Shown: in pieces, positions 21,421-36,400 of the stretch
Layout of the letters: the number at the start of each line of letters is the position of its first letter
Numbering within the stretch: the first letter of the stretch is position 1
Origin: Pteria penguin
Taxonomy: Eukaryota; Mollusca; Bivalvia; Pterioida; Pteriidae
Assembly: GCA_035048485.1 (NCBI GenBank)
Contig: CM068580.1
Span: 40,661,585-40,725,584 of the forward strand
Length of the DNA: 64,000 nt
Direction: 5' to 3'
Made by a program: the position numbers and the translations under genes
Notes under the pieces: generated by a model
Databases searched by the model: none
The model's input: the letters and a program-made list of their open reading frames with translations, nothing else
Told to the model about the DNA's origin: nothing

Positions 21421-24400
21421 ATGGTGCTTACCTGCAGATTTTACGGGAATCGGTATCCAGAGGTGGAGGATGTTGTGATGGTGAATGTTCGATCCATCGC
21501 TGAAATGGGAGCATATGTCCATCTCTTGGAATACAATAACATTGAGGGTATGATTCTGCTCAGTGAATTGTCTAGGAGACGTATCAGATCCATTAACAAA
21601 CTTATTCGAGTTGGCAGAAGTGAATGTGTAGTAGTCATCAGAGTAGACAAAGATAAAGGTTGGTGTATTTCATAAAGGTTGGTGTATTTCATAAAAAAGT
21701 TTTTCATCATTGTTCAGTATACAAGTGTATGTAGGATATATTAATTTCAAGACTTAGGAAAAGTAACAAGTATTTCATTATTGCCAATTTCAGTATGTTT
21801 CTGTTTGCCTATCAGTTTTCATTTTGCTTAACTATGCCGATTGTTGCTCTTAGGAGCTTTAATTGATTTTCACAAACACATCTTGTTTCAGGAGATATAT
21901 TATTGAAATTCTTGTGTTTGTCACATATGCACATGAATTTTGAGTACATCCCCAGAATCTTAAGTAAAAAAAAACCCCCCAAAAACCTAGTTCCCACTAT
22001 GTACAAAACGTAGTTAGATTAACAAAATGCATTTTATTACAGGGTATATTGATTTATCAAAGAGACGTGTATCCCCAGAGGAAGTTGGCAAATGTGAAGA
22101 GAAATTTGCAAAAGCAAAAGCAGTAAGTAATAAATGACGCATAAGAATCAACATTCAATGTAACAAGCACTTTTTATAAGTGCAAGGTGAATCTACCATA
22201 ACATTTCATCATCTGTTAGGTATGATCTAGTTTAAAATTTGAACTAGAGTACATGTGATGCAGGGATTGATTTTTGCCACTTTATTGGGCCGTTATGTGG
22301 CCCCATTCGCAATGAAAAATGTATCTTTTTTCCTTATTTCAGCCTTTAAAATTCCCAGTGATGAAACTGAAATTATATGTAACTGTATACAATTTACTTG
22401 GATGATTTAATTTGTATTTTGAGGTTTATCAAATTGAAAGTAGAAAAGATACAGTGTAAACTGTCCAAAGCGGACACTGTCAAAACTGGAATCTTGTGAA
22501 AAATGGACATATTTTGTGGAACATAATTTTTGAGTCGGCTTCGGTGAAGCCGTAATCATTGCAATTACTTTCTTTTCAGGGGTTATAACTTTCACTACCG
22601 ATATAGAGCTTACTACGCCGCTGAAAAATAAAGTGCCGAAAAATTACTGATGTTGTCTTAAAAATTCTTGATCAGCACAATGTACCTTTAGCTCAGTTAA
22701 TTTAAGCTAAACATAAACTAGTTTCAGTAACTCGAAAAAGGAGTTGCAATAATGTTTTCAAATTTCGCGTAATAATATGTAGTTGTGACTACTTTACGAT
22801 GTGTTTACCACCGACACCCATTCGGAGCAACCTCGCCCTTTACTTGTACCTACGTAAAAAGACTCGGACGTCACTCGGCGGAATGACTTACATCGATTCA
22901 CTGCATCAATCGGTTTCCGGCATTGTACTCAGTAATATATCAGCGATGTAAAATGTAATCCAGTACACAATCTATGTCATCTATGTCAAGGAAAGTAATG
23001 AAAGCTGCAACAGTTCAGGATTAATGTTTAATTTAAGTCCGTTGAATTGTGAAAGTCTTCTACCGTCTTTATTACATGCCAAGCACTGACCTATTTGTCT
23101 GGTACACATGCGAGCGTCTATAACTACAGGAATTATTTTTAAATAATGGCTACGAGTGACGTCCAAGCTTTTTTACGCAGGAAAAGGTCGAGGATGTCCG
23201 AATGCACCGACACCGTCGGATGTACTCGATTGTGTAATTCTCCGGACAAAGCATTTGTCTTGATCTGGTATCGCTTGTTTTTATCGAGATATTTCAATTA
23301 AAGTTTTCCCCAACATGTTCTGGAACTTTTTCACATATATGACAAGTTTAAAGATTGATCTTCCCGCATTTCCTCTGATAATGAAAATGCAATATAAATA
23401 TTTAGGTAAATGTTGTATGTTTCTAAATATAAATGATGTTAAAACATTATGAGAATCGTGAATAAGATGGTTATTTAATGTCCCACATGAAGGAATGTCG
23501 TTCCTTGGCTCAGCTTCGACTCGTAACAACAATGCAGTAAAACTTGTTGCCATGAAGTTGTCGATTGCACGTTCATTTTGGATACAAGCAATTGCAAACT
23601 CTTTGCAGTAAGATAGTATGAAGAGAGCAAATTTTATTAGCATTTTGTACATAGGTATAATGACGATGTAGTTACTACAAAGACCTAATTTTTGCCCCCC
23701 CCCCCCCATTTTCCTGAAATCCTGAATCTGCCACTAAAATGGTAAAATGATTACATACTTAAAATCAGCAAAGCCGACTCTCAGGACTTTTGAGTCCTTT
23801 GATTTCGTATTTATTTTCATTGAATGTAAACTCTCTGAATAACGGACACTGTCTACTCTGGACATAGGACACAATCTTCGGTCCAGATTTTATGAAATCC
23901 TATGTTATTTAACTGACAATACCGGACACTTTCGAAAACACGTTTGAATGCTCGCATTGTTTACATAAGATGTACTGCCATTAAAAGTGACACCTGCTTA
24001 TTATTGTTAATTGGTCGTTTGGGTGTATCTTTGAGTGGTACATTAACCCCGTATGGCTTCACTGTGTATGCAGTTTTCATACCGTTTAATTAAATTGAAA
24101 GCCCTTTACTGATATAATTGAATTAGGCAAATAAAGCTTTTAAAACCAAGCAGATATGTCGGCGCCGGCTATTAAGTGGAGACGCTTGGAATTAACACAT
24201 AGAACTAATGCATAATCTGTGCATTTAGGGCTCACTATAGAAAATTTTTACTCAGATCGCTTGTGTAAACATTTGATTCGTCCGATTCCGTAACCGAACT
24301 TTGCAGAAATGTAATACTCCTTGATGCGGTCTATTGGATCTCTGATGCATGTGGTGAAACAGAACAGTCAATAATAACCAAGTGTATCCAAACCTGTGGG

Positions 24401-27400
24401 GTTTTCTGTAAATTCAACAGTAGATTCGCATACCTTGGAAGAAGACGATAATTCGCTAGCCCGATTAGCGCGTGTGTTGAGGTCAGACATTGACGGTGAA
24501 CGCTTATTGGATTTTGACAACCATTTGCCTACAGAGGACGTATCCGATGACTGTGAAAATGAACTTGTTAACAAGTACTCGTGCGGATCTGAAGTCACCG
24601 ACATTGAAGACTGCGATGAATCGTCGGTGCCAAAAGTCCGATATACCAGAGTCCGACATTACTCACACTGACGTGACGCACATTGTGAAAAAAAAAAACT
24701 GAAGAACTTTGTGTTGACTAAAGACGATCGGTATCTCAGCCTAGTAAAGGAAATACATGCAGCTGAAATGTTCACTTCGAACCCAAACACCACTAGCACA
24801 TTTGGTTTTTTATATATGTTCCGTACCGGGTTATAAACAGTACACTTTTCCACTTCCCCGGTCATTCTTTGAAAACCGGACACCTGTCCAAAGCGGACAA
24901 AGTAGCTGTCCCGATGACAGTCCGGTTTGAACAGTTTTCACTGTATATCAAGATCGACAACAATCAGTTTCACTGTTTCTAGTGTCATGCACCTTGTGCA
25001 TGAATGTCAAAATCATAACTGACAATGGATTACGCTCATTTGCGTATTAAAACTGTTACCTTCCTCTACAGCTGATGTGAAGAGATTGTTTTCGTTAATG
25101 AATAATATTTGCACTCCAGAGAGAAATAGGCTCAGATAGGGCACACTGGATGTTGGTATCAGAGTGTATTCTCTCAAAGTGCCTCCTAGAGAGAATGTGT
25201 TTGAAAAAAAATTGTCTAGCGGTGTGCAGCAATGAGAAACAGGGACATTACTTTTTGAGTTTTGAAAAGTTTTTTAGATATTGCAGTTAAAGTATTATGA
25301 ATAGTGTTTTTTTCTGTATTGCTGTTATTTGTTCAAGCTATTAGTATATGTACTTTGAAAAATTCCAAAAGTACTCAAAATGCCACTAAATTCCCAATTA
25401 CACAGGCTCTGGCCCCATTCCCATAACTCCTAAAAAAACAACTTGTGTTTGTAAGTGATAAACATCAGAATACTAAACACCAGCCATCATGTATGTGTGA
25501 AATCCTGATGTGGCATTCTACTGTAACATTAATCAATCAATCATAAACATTTGGCTTTTTTTCAAATCCCTGGTCACTCAATGTTATTTACTTGTGTAAC
25601 ATAATCCTGTAGGCTGTGATCTGAATAAAATATGTTTAAACCAATCAATCAATCATTTCAGGTGAACAGTATTTTAAGACATGTTGGTGAATTAATGAAA
25701 TACACCAGTGATGAACAATTAGAAGAGTTATATAAGAAAACAGCATGGACATTCGATGAGAAATACAAGAAACCTGGTGCAGCGTATGAAGCCTTTAAAC
25801 ATGCTGTCACGTAAGTAATCTGCATTTTACATGCCTTACAAAGATAAACATAATTGCTATTTATTTCACAGCCAAATTATGTTATATATAGCAGATCAAG
25901 ATTTTGATTTCCCTCATATTCCAGAATGGATGAATAGGGGTAGTCATAATGACTTGAAATCTTCATTAATTTATGGCTGAAATTATGGTTGTTCTTGATG
26001 TATTTCAGAATGTTTAAATATCTTTCCTCTATTGTTTTTGATATTCAAGGAAATTTAGACCAATCTGATTTTAACAAACGACTGACGTGATGGTTTCCTT
26101 AGATTTTTATCATTTGATTGCATTTTGTAAAATGGGAATATTTTAAAAACCCTGCCTGCACATTGCAGATCCGCACTGAGAGGTATCTGTCTGTAGCAAG
26201 GTTTTTAAGGAAACTCAAGGAAGAGAACTTTATCCTTGAATTTATGTATATATGACTTTAATCATATTATTTATGCATTACTTCCCCACTAACATCGTTG
26301 TCATTTCACTTGAAGATTGTCTACAGACATGAAAGTGCTAATAATTAAAATGTGCAAATTCTGAAATGTTGGATCATTATTGATGATGATCATTGTCATC
26401 TGCATACAAACTAACATTTTTGTCACGTAAATATATATGCATATACACGTACGCACATATTTATTTATTATTACATGTATATTTTTCAGAAATCCAGAAA
26501 TTTTAGATGAGTTAGATATAGATGAAGAAACAAAGAGTGTGCTAATAGCAAATATTAAAAGGCGACTCACACCTCAGGCAGTCAAAATCAGAGCAGGTAA
26601 GTTTGCCCTTGGATTGACAGATTCATATTGGTTGCAGCAATATTGTGTAACATTTCAATTCACAAATATGCAGCTTGACCAAAATCGCACCATTTTATGA
26701 TAAAACCCATACGATTTTGTAATATATTGATCAAATTTAAATTAATATATTTCCCAGTATACATTTCTGTCCATGAATTTATGATAGGGCGCATTCTGGA
26801 TAGAAAAAATTGTATCTCAAATTTTTGTGACCTTTATTAAAAATTAAAAACACAGTCAATAAAAAATTAATAATAATTCATGTAAATGGCCGATGTCATA
26901 TCGAATGTTAAAAAACTTTGATTGGTGTTCTTCCATCATTGCTTGTAACAGGTATTAACATCTTCACACGTCTTGATTTAACAGTACTGTATATGCTCGC
27001 CTATAAGTCGGATTTTTGGGAGAAAAATATCGTAGTCGAAATTCACAACTGACTTATGATACTACATGAGAGGAAAAAATCCGACCTTGATCTGAAGTCA
27101 GACTTTGCCGTTGATGAACGAACAATGCAGTATCATGCACCATAGGTAGTACACGTGATATTCCCAGGTCGTTAAATATTTTTAAAGATGATTTTATGAC
27201 AGTTAAATACGTATTACGTGGCCAACAGTTTCTATAGATTACGCTGTTATGTGTCGGAGCTTCCTTGTTTATTTAATCCAGTTCAGTACAATTTACAAAC
27301 TGATTACTTGTGTAGAAGTGACAAGTTAACGAGCCGTAACAAAAGGCAAACAGAACCTTATGGAGAAAGTTTAATGAGCTGTGACGAGATAGCCATTGAT

Positions 27401-30400
27401 TAAATAATATAACAAAGAGTCCACTGGTGACGAGGATGACGATATCTCTGATGACATTCCTTTGGCTGCTGTTTAATGATGATGTTGGCGACTTTAAGTT
27501 TGAAGGCTGGGGTCCTGAATATGCCCGTTCATAGTAAATGGCTGTTTTCACAGCCACCACTATATTCTTAGAAAAGAAGCTATATGCAACTGAAACCAAT
27601 TTAAATGCCCTACTATTGAATATGTCATTTAAATCCCCTTGTATTGTTAAGTACACACGAGTGATACTGCATGATCATTAAAGCGTAAAGGCATCAAAGC
27701 ATTTATTGAAAGTCATTGAAGAGATGCTATAAGCAAATACAAGCCTTTTTACATTGAAAATTTAGAACCAACTTATAGATGAGTCAGTGACAAATTCCAA
27801 AATTTCAAGCTCTAAAAGTACCAACTGACTTATAGGCGGAGCGGATTTTAGGCGCATATATATGGCAGCTTGTTCTAAAAGTTGATGTTTATTATGTGTC
27901 ATATCTCAAAATTCTGTCTATTCAAAATCGAAAAGTGACATATGTTATTGGTAGCATGCACTGAATGTATAAAAGTAGAATCATTATAAATTGGTATTAA
28001 AGCAGTTTAATTATTTAGGTGAATTGTACTCTTTGCAGATTTGTTGCCTTTATCACATAAAGCACATTGTTGTATACATGATATCATGAACTGAAAAGTG
28101 TTTTACTTTTTCTATGTAATAAGAAGATATCTCTAATCTAAAGCTGTTTGTTTCAGATATTGAGGTAGCATGTACGAATTATGAGGGAGTCGATGCAGTG
28201 AAGAGAGCATTAAAAAGTGGTTTGGAATTATCAACAGAGGCTATGCCAATAAAGGTTTGTTATTTTTTGAGGTGAAAGAAAACTTTAATTGAACATTCCA
28301 TGAAATCCTTAGGCATACTTATTGAAGGTATTTGTTTGTACATCTCCAGGCTTGGTTAGAAGGTTGAGAGTTTGTGTGTTCCAAATATGAGACTGGAATT
28401 TAATCCAACTACCTTCTACAAGCTGTAACTTGGGATAGGAAGTTTTTCTTATCATATTTGTAAAAAAACTGAAACGTTTTTCCTTTGCATAACTTAATTC
28501 AGTGAATAAATGTATGATTCTCAACATTAATTTGAAATAATGAGAGGTTTGGTTTGAAGGTGTTTGTTAATCTTTGTTTATTTTTTTTTGGTTAATTTAT
28601 TAAGTTACAGCATACATGTATGTTGTACACCTTCTATCAAAGGTCCATTTATTCTGGATTTTGTAACAACTATTTCATTCCTTCATATGAATTTTAAGGA
28701 TTTATTCATTTTATGTAGTAACAGTATGATAATTTGATTTTAAGAAACTGTGGCATATTTGATTCATTGCTTGAAGTATTAACACTTTATAGAACCCATC
28801 TTTAACTACAGGGTGCTGAAATTCAATCCAGAATTATCTCTGTCTTTACTAGTTCACTAAAATTTAATACAAACATGTATATAGAATAACCACTTTTAAA
28901 ATCTGAACGTATAAGTTATTTCATTCTGTCTGAGTTTGTTATATCACTTTGCAGACCCGCCCACTCTCTCAGTTTGTCCTTATTTCTTTCAATTTGACAT
29001 CGCTAAAATATGATGTACAATTTGTATCTAAAATATTTTGACTGAAAAATTCAGTATTTTGAAATCATTATTTCAACTTCTAAAATATAACATTGCTATG
29101 ATTTGGAAGGGTCTTGTCTTTGGTTTTAACTAATCTTTATCTAATTATCTAAAGGGCGCTGTCACTTTAATAACATTATATTATTATTATCTTGGAGGAA
29201 GTTGACTATTTGACTCTATAAATAACACCAGCATGACAGTTCATGTAAAAGCATTAGATACATGTAAGTGATGTCACACTAACAAGAACAACATTCTCAT
29301 TAAAAATTTCCTGGGAGAAGCAAACACTTTTTGAATTTTATTCCTAGAGAAACTACTGGTAGTTCAGTGGTTAAAGTTACAATCCTGTATTCATTGATGT
29401 GTATTTGAAGTATGTAGTTTTCCGTTCAATAAATGTTTTCTGCATGAATCTTAATTTTATCTGATAAGTGGCCCCAACACCATTGGTGGTAATCACAGGG
29501 AGTAGGCAGATCTGACTTCAGCAGTGATCTTTTTAAACAAGATATAGATAGCCTAATGGATGTGAATTTGAAATTAAGACGTCCCTTTCGTTAACCACAT
29601 ATTCTGTCCATTTACATTTATAGATAAGCCGGCGTGGCCTAGTGGTATCGCGCTGGACTCCTAATCGGGAGGCCGGGGTTAGATTCCCACTCTGGTCATG
29701 CCGGTGTCCACTGTCCTGTCTTTCGGATGAGAGAGTAAAAACCGAGGTCCCATGTCGTGGTATGCATGGCACGTTAAAGATCCCTCACTGCTTGGGGTGG
29801 GTCCGTTGCAAAGGTCAAAATTTATATGCCCCACATCAGGCAGATGCCGTCAACATATACATGAAATATTTGTGGTGTGACATTAAACAAAAATCAATCA
29901 ATCAAACATTTATAGATAATATTGATAATGCATTTTTTGCCATACATGAAAGGAGAGTTATCCTCTGTTTTTCAGATAAATTTGATAGCACCACCTTTAT
30001 ATGTAATGACAACATCAACGTTAGAAAGAACAGATGGCCTTGCGATTCTAAACAAAGCGATAGAAGTTGTAAAGGAAACAATAGAGAAAGCTGGAGGAAT
30101 ATTCAATATCCAGAAAGCGGTATGCTATTAATGAACATTGGTGACAATATGGTGTTTTTTATCCACTAACGAACAAACAGCAAATGAAATTTTCAGTAGA
30201 CACTTTTAATTGTCATCCCTAAGGTGGGGTCAGTAACCATGTAGACTAAAGCAGTGTCCTGGACCTGCTGCTGCCCCTTTTGTTATATTTAGACTAGGTC
30301 AAGGGCAGAGTAAGTGAGTAGGTTTGTCAGTGTACTTCCTGCAGGTCAATGGTTTTCTCTGACTCCTCTATGTTCTCTGACCAAACACTGGCTGCCACCA

Positions 30401-33400
30401 TATAGGTGAAATAGCCTTGCTTTGACTTTACAAAGTAAGAAATACACATACAAAACCAGTACAATAGCACATAAAAAAATAGACCAGTATTGGTCCAAAT
30501 GTTTCTGGAATCATACTGATCATAACCATATATTATCTGTAAATATTGTTTCTAAATATTATCAGATTTCTGTCAAAGTTACAAAATATTTTAGTTTGTC
30601 CTGTATGTGCCACCATTAATTTTTATGCCCTGTTCAATAGATCGGGGGCATATTGTTTTTGATCTGTCTGTGTGTTTGTCTATTCTTAACTTTAACTTTT
30701 GCCTTAACTTTAACATTGAGAGATAGAGACTTCAATTTAGGCATGCATACTCCACTTATAAAGCTCTTTCAAATTACAGCGAGGTTGTTGACGTTGTGAC
30801 CTTGAGCCTGGCTTTTGACCTACATTTTAAAATTTGCCTTATTTGGACTTCGTTGCTTCCAGGGGCATTCATGTTTCACAAACGCATCTTGATTATCTTA
30901 AGTTTTTCTGTGATGTTTCATACTTATGTTAAGATCATTTCTGAAAACAGATTTTGTAAGACTTGGTTAAGGATTTAGGTCAGCTTTGATACCTGTAGAC
31001 AGTATTGAAATTCAAAGTTTTCCTACTAGTCAAAAAGTTTGACCAAGAACTGTGAGGGACTTAAATGGAAAATGGAATAGCATCTCATCCTGTATAAAGC
31101 AGGTTGACACTAGGACACTATCTGAGTTTTCTCAGACATAGACTGTCAAAGTGGCTGTAGACTTCTTACACAGACTTCACTTTTGTTTTGGATTACTTAG
31201 ATCTATACTGAATGTTGATAAGCACTGGCTTCTTCATCTGATCAGACTGATGGAGTGGCTTCTCCAATAAGTTTTGAAGTCTCACAGCAATTGAGTTATT
31301 TGCTTGATCAACAGCTAAAGTTGACTGATTGCTAAATATCCAACATCATATCTGTTTGTAGTATTATTAATTATTATCTTCTCATATATAAATAGCTTCT
31401 CAAACACCAAATTAAGTGATATCACATTGAAATTATAATTTGTTTGTAGCTCTGCAATTGGTAAGCATGTTAACATGTATGGTGATCCCTCCATTGATAA
31501 AGTTGGAAGTTTTTCTTGTTAACACAATATGCAATACCTGACTGGACCATTTTTTATATGCCTGCATAAAAATGTGGGTGTATTATGCTACATCACTGTT
31601 GTCTGTCCATCTGTCCCACCTATCTTGTCTTCACAACTCCCTCTAAACTCTTGGGGGGGGGGGGGATTTTGATGAGACTTGGTACAATGAAAGAACACCA
31701 TATAAAGACAGACTTCTTGAAAACTTTCAGAAAGTATCAGACATTCGGTCCGATAACTTTGTGAATTCTATCAGACCGAACAAACTTTTATCAGAATGAA
31801 CAATTCTTTGTCATTTTACAGTTGAAAAGAAAAACAGGTATTTTGACATTTGATCTTTTTATCAAAAACATAATAACTACATGTATAGATCTACATTCAA
31901 TTTCATGAAATTAAAAATTTTTGCAGTAAATTTCATATTCTAAAATAATTTGTCTAAATTGTTTCCATTTTCTTCTGATGATTGTTCATTTTCACGGTTT
32001 TTGTGTTGGCTAGAAAAGCCAACATACTATGCTGTCGTGCAGCGTGTGGAAGTTGCAGGCGAACAGCTACTCATTAAATCAACAACAGTACGCCTTGAGA
32101 AATAATTCTCTGTTGTTCGTCAGTGGAACACATTATCCAAATTGATATATCGAAACAAAACGGCCTGTGAAAAAACCAAATATGTCTCTTTATAGAATTT
32201 GGGGTTATTCCACAAAATTGCATTGTAAATTTCGAAATATTTTTCGTTTGTTTTGAGAAATCGCGTATGAATATATACCATTGTCAGACAACTACTGAAC
32301 TTTTCGTTCGATCCTGTTACGAAAATTCGCATCTATTATATACCTTACTTATTATTGCTTGGGTGCATTTTTGGGAATGTATGATATCTGAATTTCCTAA
32401 AATTAGATAGTTTTGGTCCTGATAATTGTACATACATCTGAATAAAATACAAAGCATTTTCTCGAATATCGGTATTTTGACACTATTTACTTTTGCGCGA
32501 GTTGCCTATCTTGTTTCTACTTCCGCCCAGCTGTTTTCTTGAGAAGCTCTCGAAACAGTCACGGACTTATGTAGATATTAAACTGAAATTATGGCAAGTA
32601 CATATCAATAGGTTACAGAGTAAGGTGAAGTTTTCGTAGCGATTGACCCATTTTTTGCCAAGCAGCGATTCTTGACTTAGAAAATTGCTTAGAAATGTCG
32701 TTTTCCAGACTTACTAGGCTGTTTCATCAGATATTGGTCTGCCAGTTCGCGGGTGAAACGAAACACTGAAACAGCATCTAAACACAGAAACGGCAGGGTA
32801 AACACCGAAACGGCACTTACATACTCATTATAATGACAAATTTGTCCAACTCCATAATATATAGGCTAAACAACATTGGAAATGCGGATTTTTTTAAATT
32901 TTGACTTAGAAATAAAAAAATATAATAGTTTCAATTAATTTAAAGGCAATTATTTCAATGCATACATGAAAGGTGCAATTGCTGAGCAATTATAAGTAAC
33001 TGTGCATAATAAAGGATTGTCATGGGAACTTTTCCCAATTATCTTGTAAACAAAAACTTGACAAATTAATCAAAGTTACGCTATTATCCAAGTCTTCAAA
33101 GTTTTGATATTGCAAATTTATAAAATTTCATTTCTTTAATATTAATACTACTATAAATGCTACAAATTGCGATAATAAAAATAATGAATATATACTGGCT
33201 ATAAACCTCTTCATGAGATGAAGATGGCCATTTTCACAACCTGAAATAGCATGGAAAAGGAATTGCAATAACTATGTCAATATGCATCAAATCATAATAT
33301 AACTTGGTCATTGTATGTATAAGGGCATACCTAATTGAAGACCTACGGGTAATTGAAGACCTACGGAAGACCTACATTTATCTCGACATTATTATTAGAA

Positions 33401-36400
33401 AACAATTTCATATACATGTTTATCATGCTATAAAAATGTATATTTCACAAAAAATTATATAACTTTGTGTTTTTATAGCATGTTATAAATCAAATAATGT
33501 GTAAGTCTTCTCAGTGTGGATCAAAATGACAGCCATTACAGCTGTATACTCAAGTGTGCTGTAAACATACAATACAGTAGTCAGAACATATCTGATCTTA
33601 TTTCTTTATATATATTAATGTATATCTAAACAAAAATATCCGCTCCTGAGCTACAATATCACATTTTATAAATGACAATGAATGTTTAATTACTCCATAA
33701 AATAGTAGTAATGGCGACCATTTCGATTGAAAGAAGACCTATACAATATTTTGGTCAAAAATGTAGTATAAATTATCAATACAGTGGACTCCATTTTATC
33801 TGATATCGTATTATCTGATATTTCGTTTTATCTGATATAATATTAAAACACCAAACCGTTTCTATGTTATTCTGTAATAATTTGTCTTTTTTATCTGATA
33901 GTGAAAAGTCCAAGTTTCGGATTATCTGATAGTAAATTAACCGTTGAAAAAATATTTCACCCCGAATTTAGCCTAATTTAAGCCCGGATATTGTTGTGAA
34001 ACCACCCAGCTGTGACAATATAGGCATATAACAACACCTACGGCAATAAGAGGATGACTAAGGAATAATAAATGATTGTGTACACAACAACTGACATCTC
34101 ATTGAAGTAACTGTACAGATTTAATTAGTGATCGCTGTAGCGTCACTCGTAATTCATTAAATACGTTGATGACCGAAACTGAGAGTAGATGTACCGAAGA
34201 TACTTGAATATAATTGGCACCCGAGTATAATACGCACCTCAAAATGACCTTCAAAATCATGAAAAAACGTCTAACTCGGTGTATCATACGCAGGGAAAAA
34301 ATCCAAGAAATTATGTAATTTTTGTAATGTCACAGCAATTTGAGCAAGACCGCGAGACGCAATCGATATTGCTTAGCACGTGTATATGAGTTTGTTTTGA
34401 TGTTTAGAAATTCCTCTTTTGTGCACCTCCTCAATTAACCTGTCATTTCATCGTTGATGTTGTCAATTGAATTTGCTTTGCCGTATTTCTATCACAATGA
34501 GATCGCGTTACGTATTTTATCATCAAAAGCGGTACGGAACGGCCAGCCTTTATTCATCGTGTGATATCATCGCTTTTCTCTCATTCACTTCATTTTCGAT
34601 CAAACTCGCATAGACTTAAAATTTCTTAACTATTGCGGCCGTACTAGTAGTTGAACCCTCGTCCTAAACCACCGCTTCAATTTTTTCACGTTAGAATGAA
34701 CATGCGTGTCCACATAAATTACGCGAACTGTACGCGGGTATTGCCCATGTTGGTGAAGACATAAAAAAGAAAGAATGAATGAATCGAGTGTTATAAGCAA
34801 AGTTCCATTTAAATACAATTCTTAAATTTATATAACATTCTTATGATAGTAAGCCACACTGCCGATGATCGTGCCGTTACGGTCAAGTAATTTCACTTGC
34901 TGTGTAACTATCTATTAACCAATTAAGGTTAGATTACCCCTACACTTTGCTAATCAGAAATCATTCATAATAAAGACAGCGCAAGTCTTCTATTGTATTC
35001 TTTTTGAATAGCACTCTATAGACATTACTCCTGTTATCGTCTTGGTCATTTATTACGGGAAGCAGACAGTATTCAGACAATGGACATATCTCACACCTCG
35101 TAGGTTTGATTGACGGCTTTAGGTACTTTAACACCATGTGAGCGGTCGTGTATCTCTAAATTAAAATAACCGCTATCAAACGGCCATATGAGTAGACATC
35201 TATAACATGTTACACAACATAAAGCATCAACTTTCCCAATTTCGTCTAATCTGATAGCCCGCTTTATCTGATATTTTATTCACGCAAATAGACTATCAGA
35301 TTAAACGGAATCCACTGTATTACAGAAATAAATATTTATATTGTCATTTTTAATGATAAGGATCACATTTCTAATAACAGTTTTAAATAATAATGTCTTT
35401 AGAAATGTAGGTCTTCCATAGGTCTTCAGTTACCCGTAGGTCTTCAATTAGGTACGCCGATGTATAATATATATATCATAAAAAAGTTGTCTTTTGTTTC
35501 TTTGATTAATAGTAAGTGCCGTTTTGGTGTTTACCCTGCCGTTTCTGTGTTTAGGGTGCCGTTTCGGTGTTTCAATTCACCGACAGTTGGCATGTGAGTA
35601 CAGATCAATAAGTTGCGGAGCAAGGGAAGCTTTTAGTGATTAGCCTTATTGTTGCAGTTCCTTCACTTAAGAATTTTTAGATTTCCAGACTCTTTCTGCT
35701 GCTTATGCAGATATCAATTTTGTTTGCAAGTACATATCAATAGGTCACAGAGCAAATTTCAGTTTCATAGTGATATCTCATTATTTGCCGAGTTACAGCT
35801 CTTGGACTTGGAAAGGAAAATCCGTAGAAATTCTAGTTTCCCAGACTTCTTTCTGCTATTTCTTCAGATATTGAACTGAAAGTTGACATGTGAGAACAGA
35901 TCAGGGAGTATCAGAACAAGTGAAAGCTTCTTGCTGGTTTACCTGAATTATAGTCAAAACGGCCCAAAAAACAAACCGGCCCACACCAAAACAGCCAAAA
36001 AACAAAACCACCCACACCAAAATGGCCCAACTTTTTTTTACCAAAATGGCCCAACTTTAGATTTCTTTTTTAAACGGATTTATTTGTTGAAATTTTTGAA
36101 ATCACTTATTACGCTTAACGCTTATTACGGCATAAACGCTTCCCTGTTTCTAATTACTTTTTCTTCTTATATATCATAATAGTCTCTTCAAAATAAAGGG
36201 GCTTGTACTTTGTACTGTGCACATATTTGTTATTGTATGACTTTTCTCTAATAAATAAGCCGGCGTGGCCTAGTGGTATCGCGCTGGACTCCTGATTGAG
36301 AGGCTCTTAAGATATTTTTTATTATTTTGTATTCACATTTTCTCCTTTATTCTTATGAACTGTATGAAGGAATGAGATGAAGCTTAGAAGAAATGAAATA

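Larger units (their letters stand above)
22452..24943. mobile_element. Tigger/pogo-like DNA element in eIF2-alpha intron 2
   Basis: The ends CAGTGTAAACTGTCC (22452) and the inverse of CAGTGAAAACTGTTC (24943) are flanked by TA on both sides, the hallmark of Tc1/mariner-pogo elements. Subterminal GTCC/GGAC words repeat (CAAAGCGGACACTG, ACCGGACACC). The left third is interrupted by a Helentron-like element (22531-23806), and a likely transposase tail remains at 24396-24671. Plus-strand coding direction matches the host gene. Confidence 0.8.
32752..35581. mobile_element. TIR element, level 3 of the nest
   Basis: Long terminal inverted repeats of about 70 bp. The left starts GGTGAAACGAAACACTG and the right, inverted, GGTGAATTGAAACACCG; both continue through AACACAGAAACGGCAGGGT to CGGCACTTAC. 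Flanks CCAGTTCG and ACAGTTGG may be a degraded target duplication of about 9 bp. Own sequence about 690 bp once the inner elements are removed. No coding capacity. Confidence 0.75.

Noticed and set aside
23281..23709. 142-codon minus-strand frame
   Set aside because: Lies inside the Helentron-like element, AT-driven composition, no recognisable domain, and a poly-C tract encodes its glycine-rich start.
29345..29380. tRNA-like phrase GGTAGTTCAGTGGTTAAAG
   Set aside because: Lacks a B box and any SINE body or duplication.
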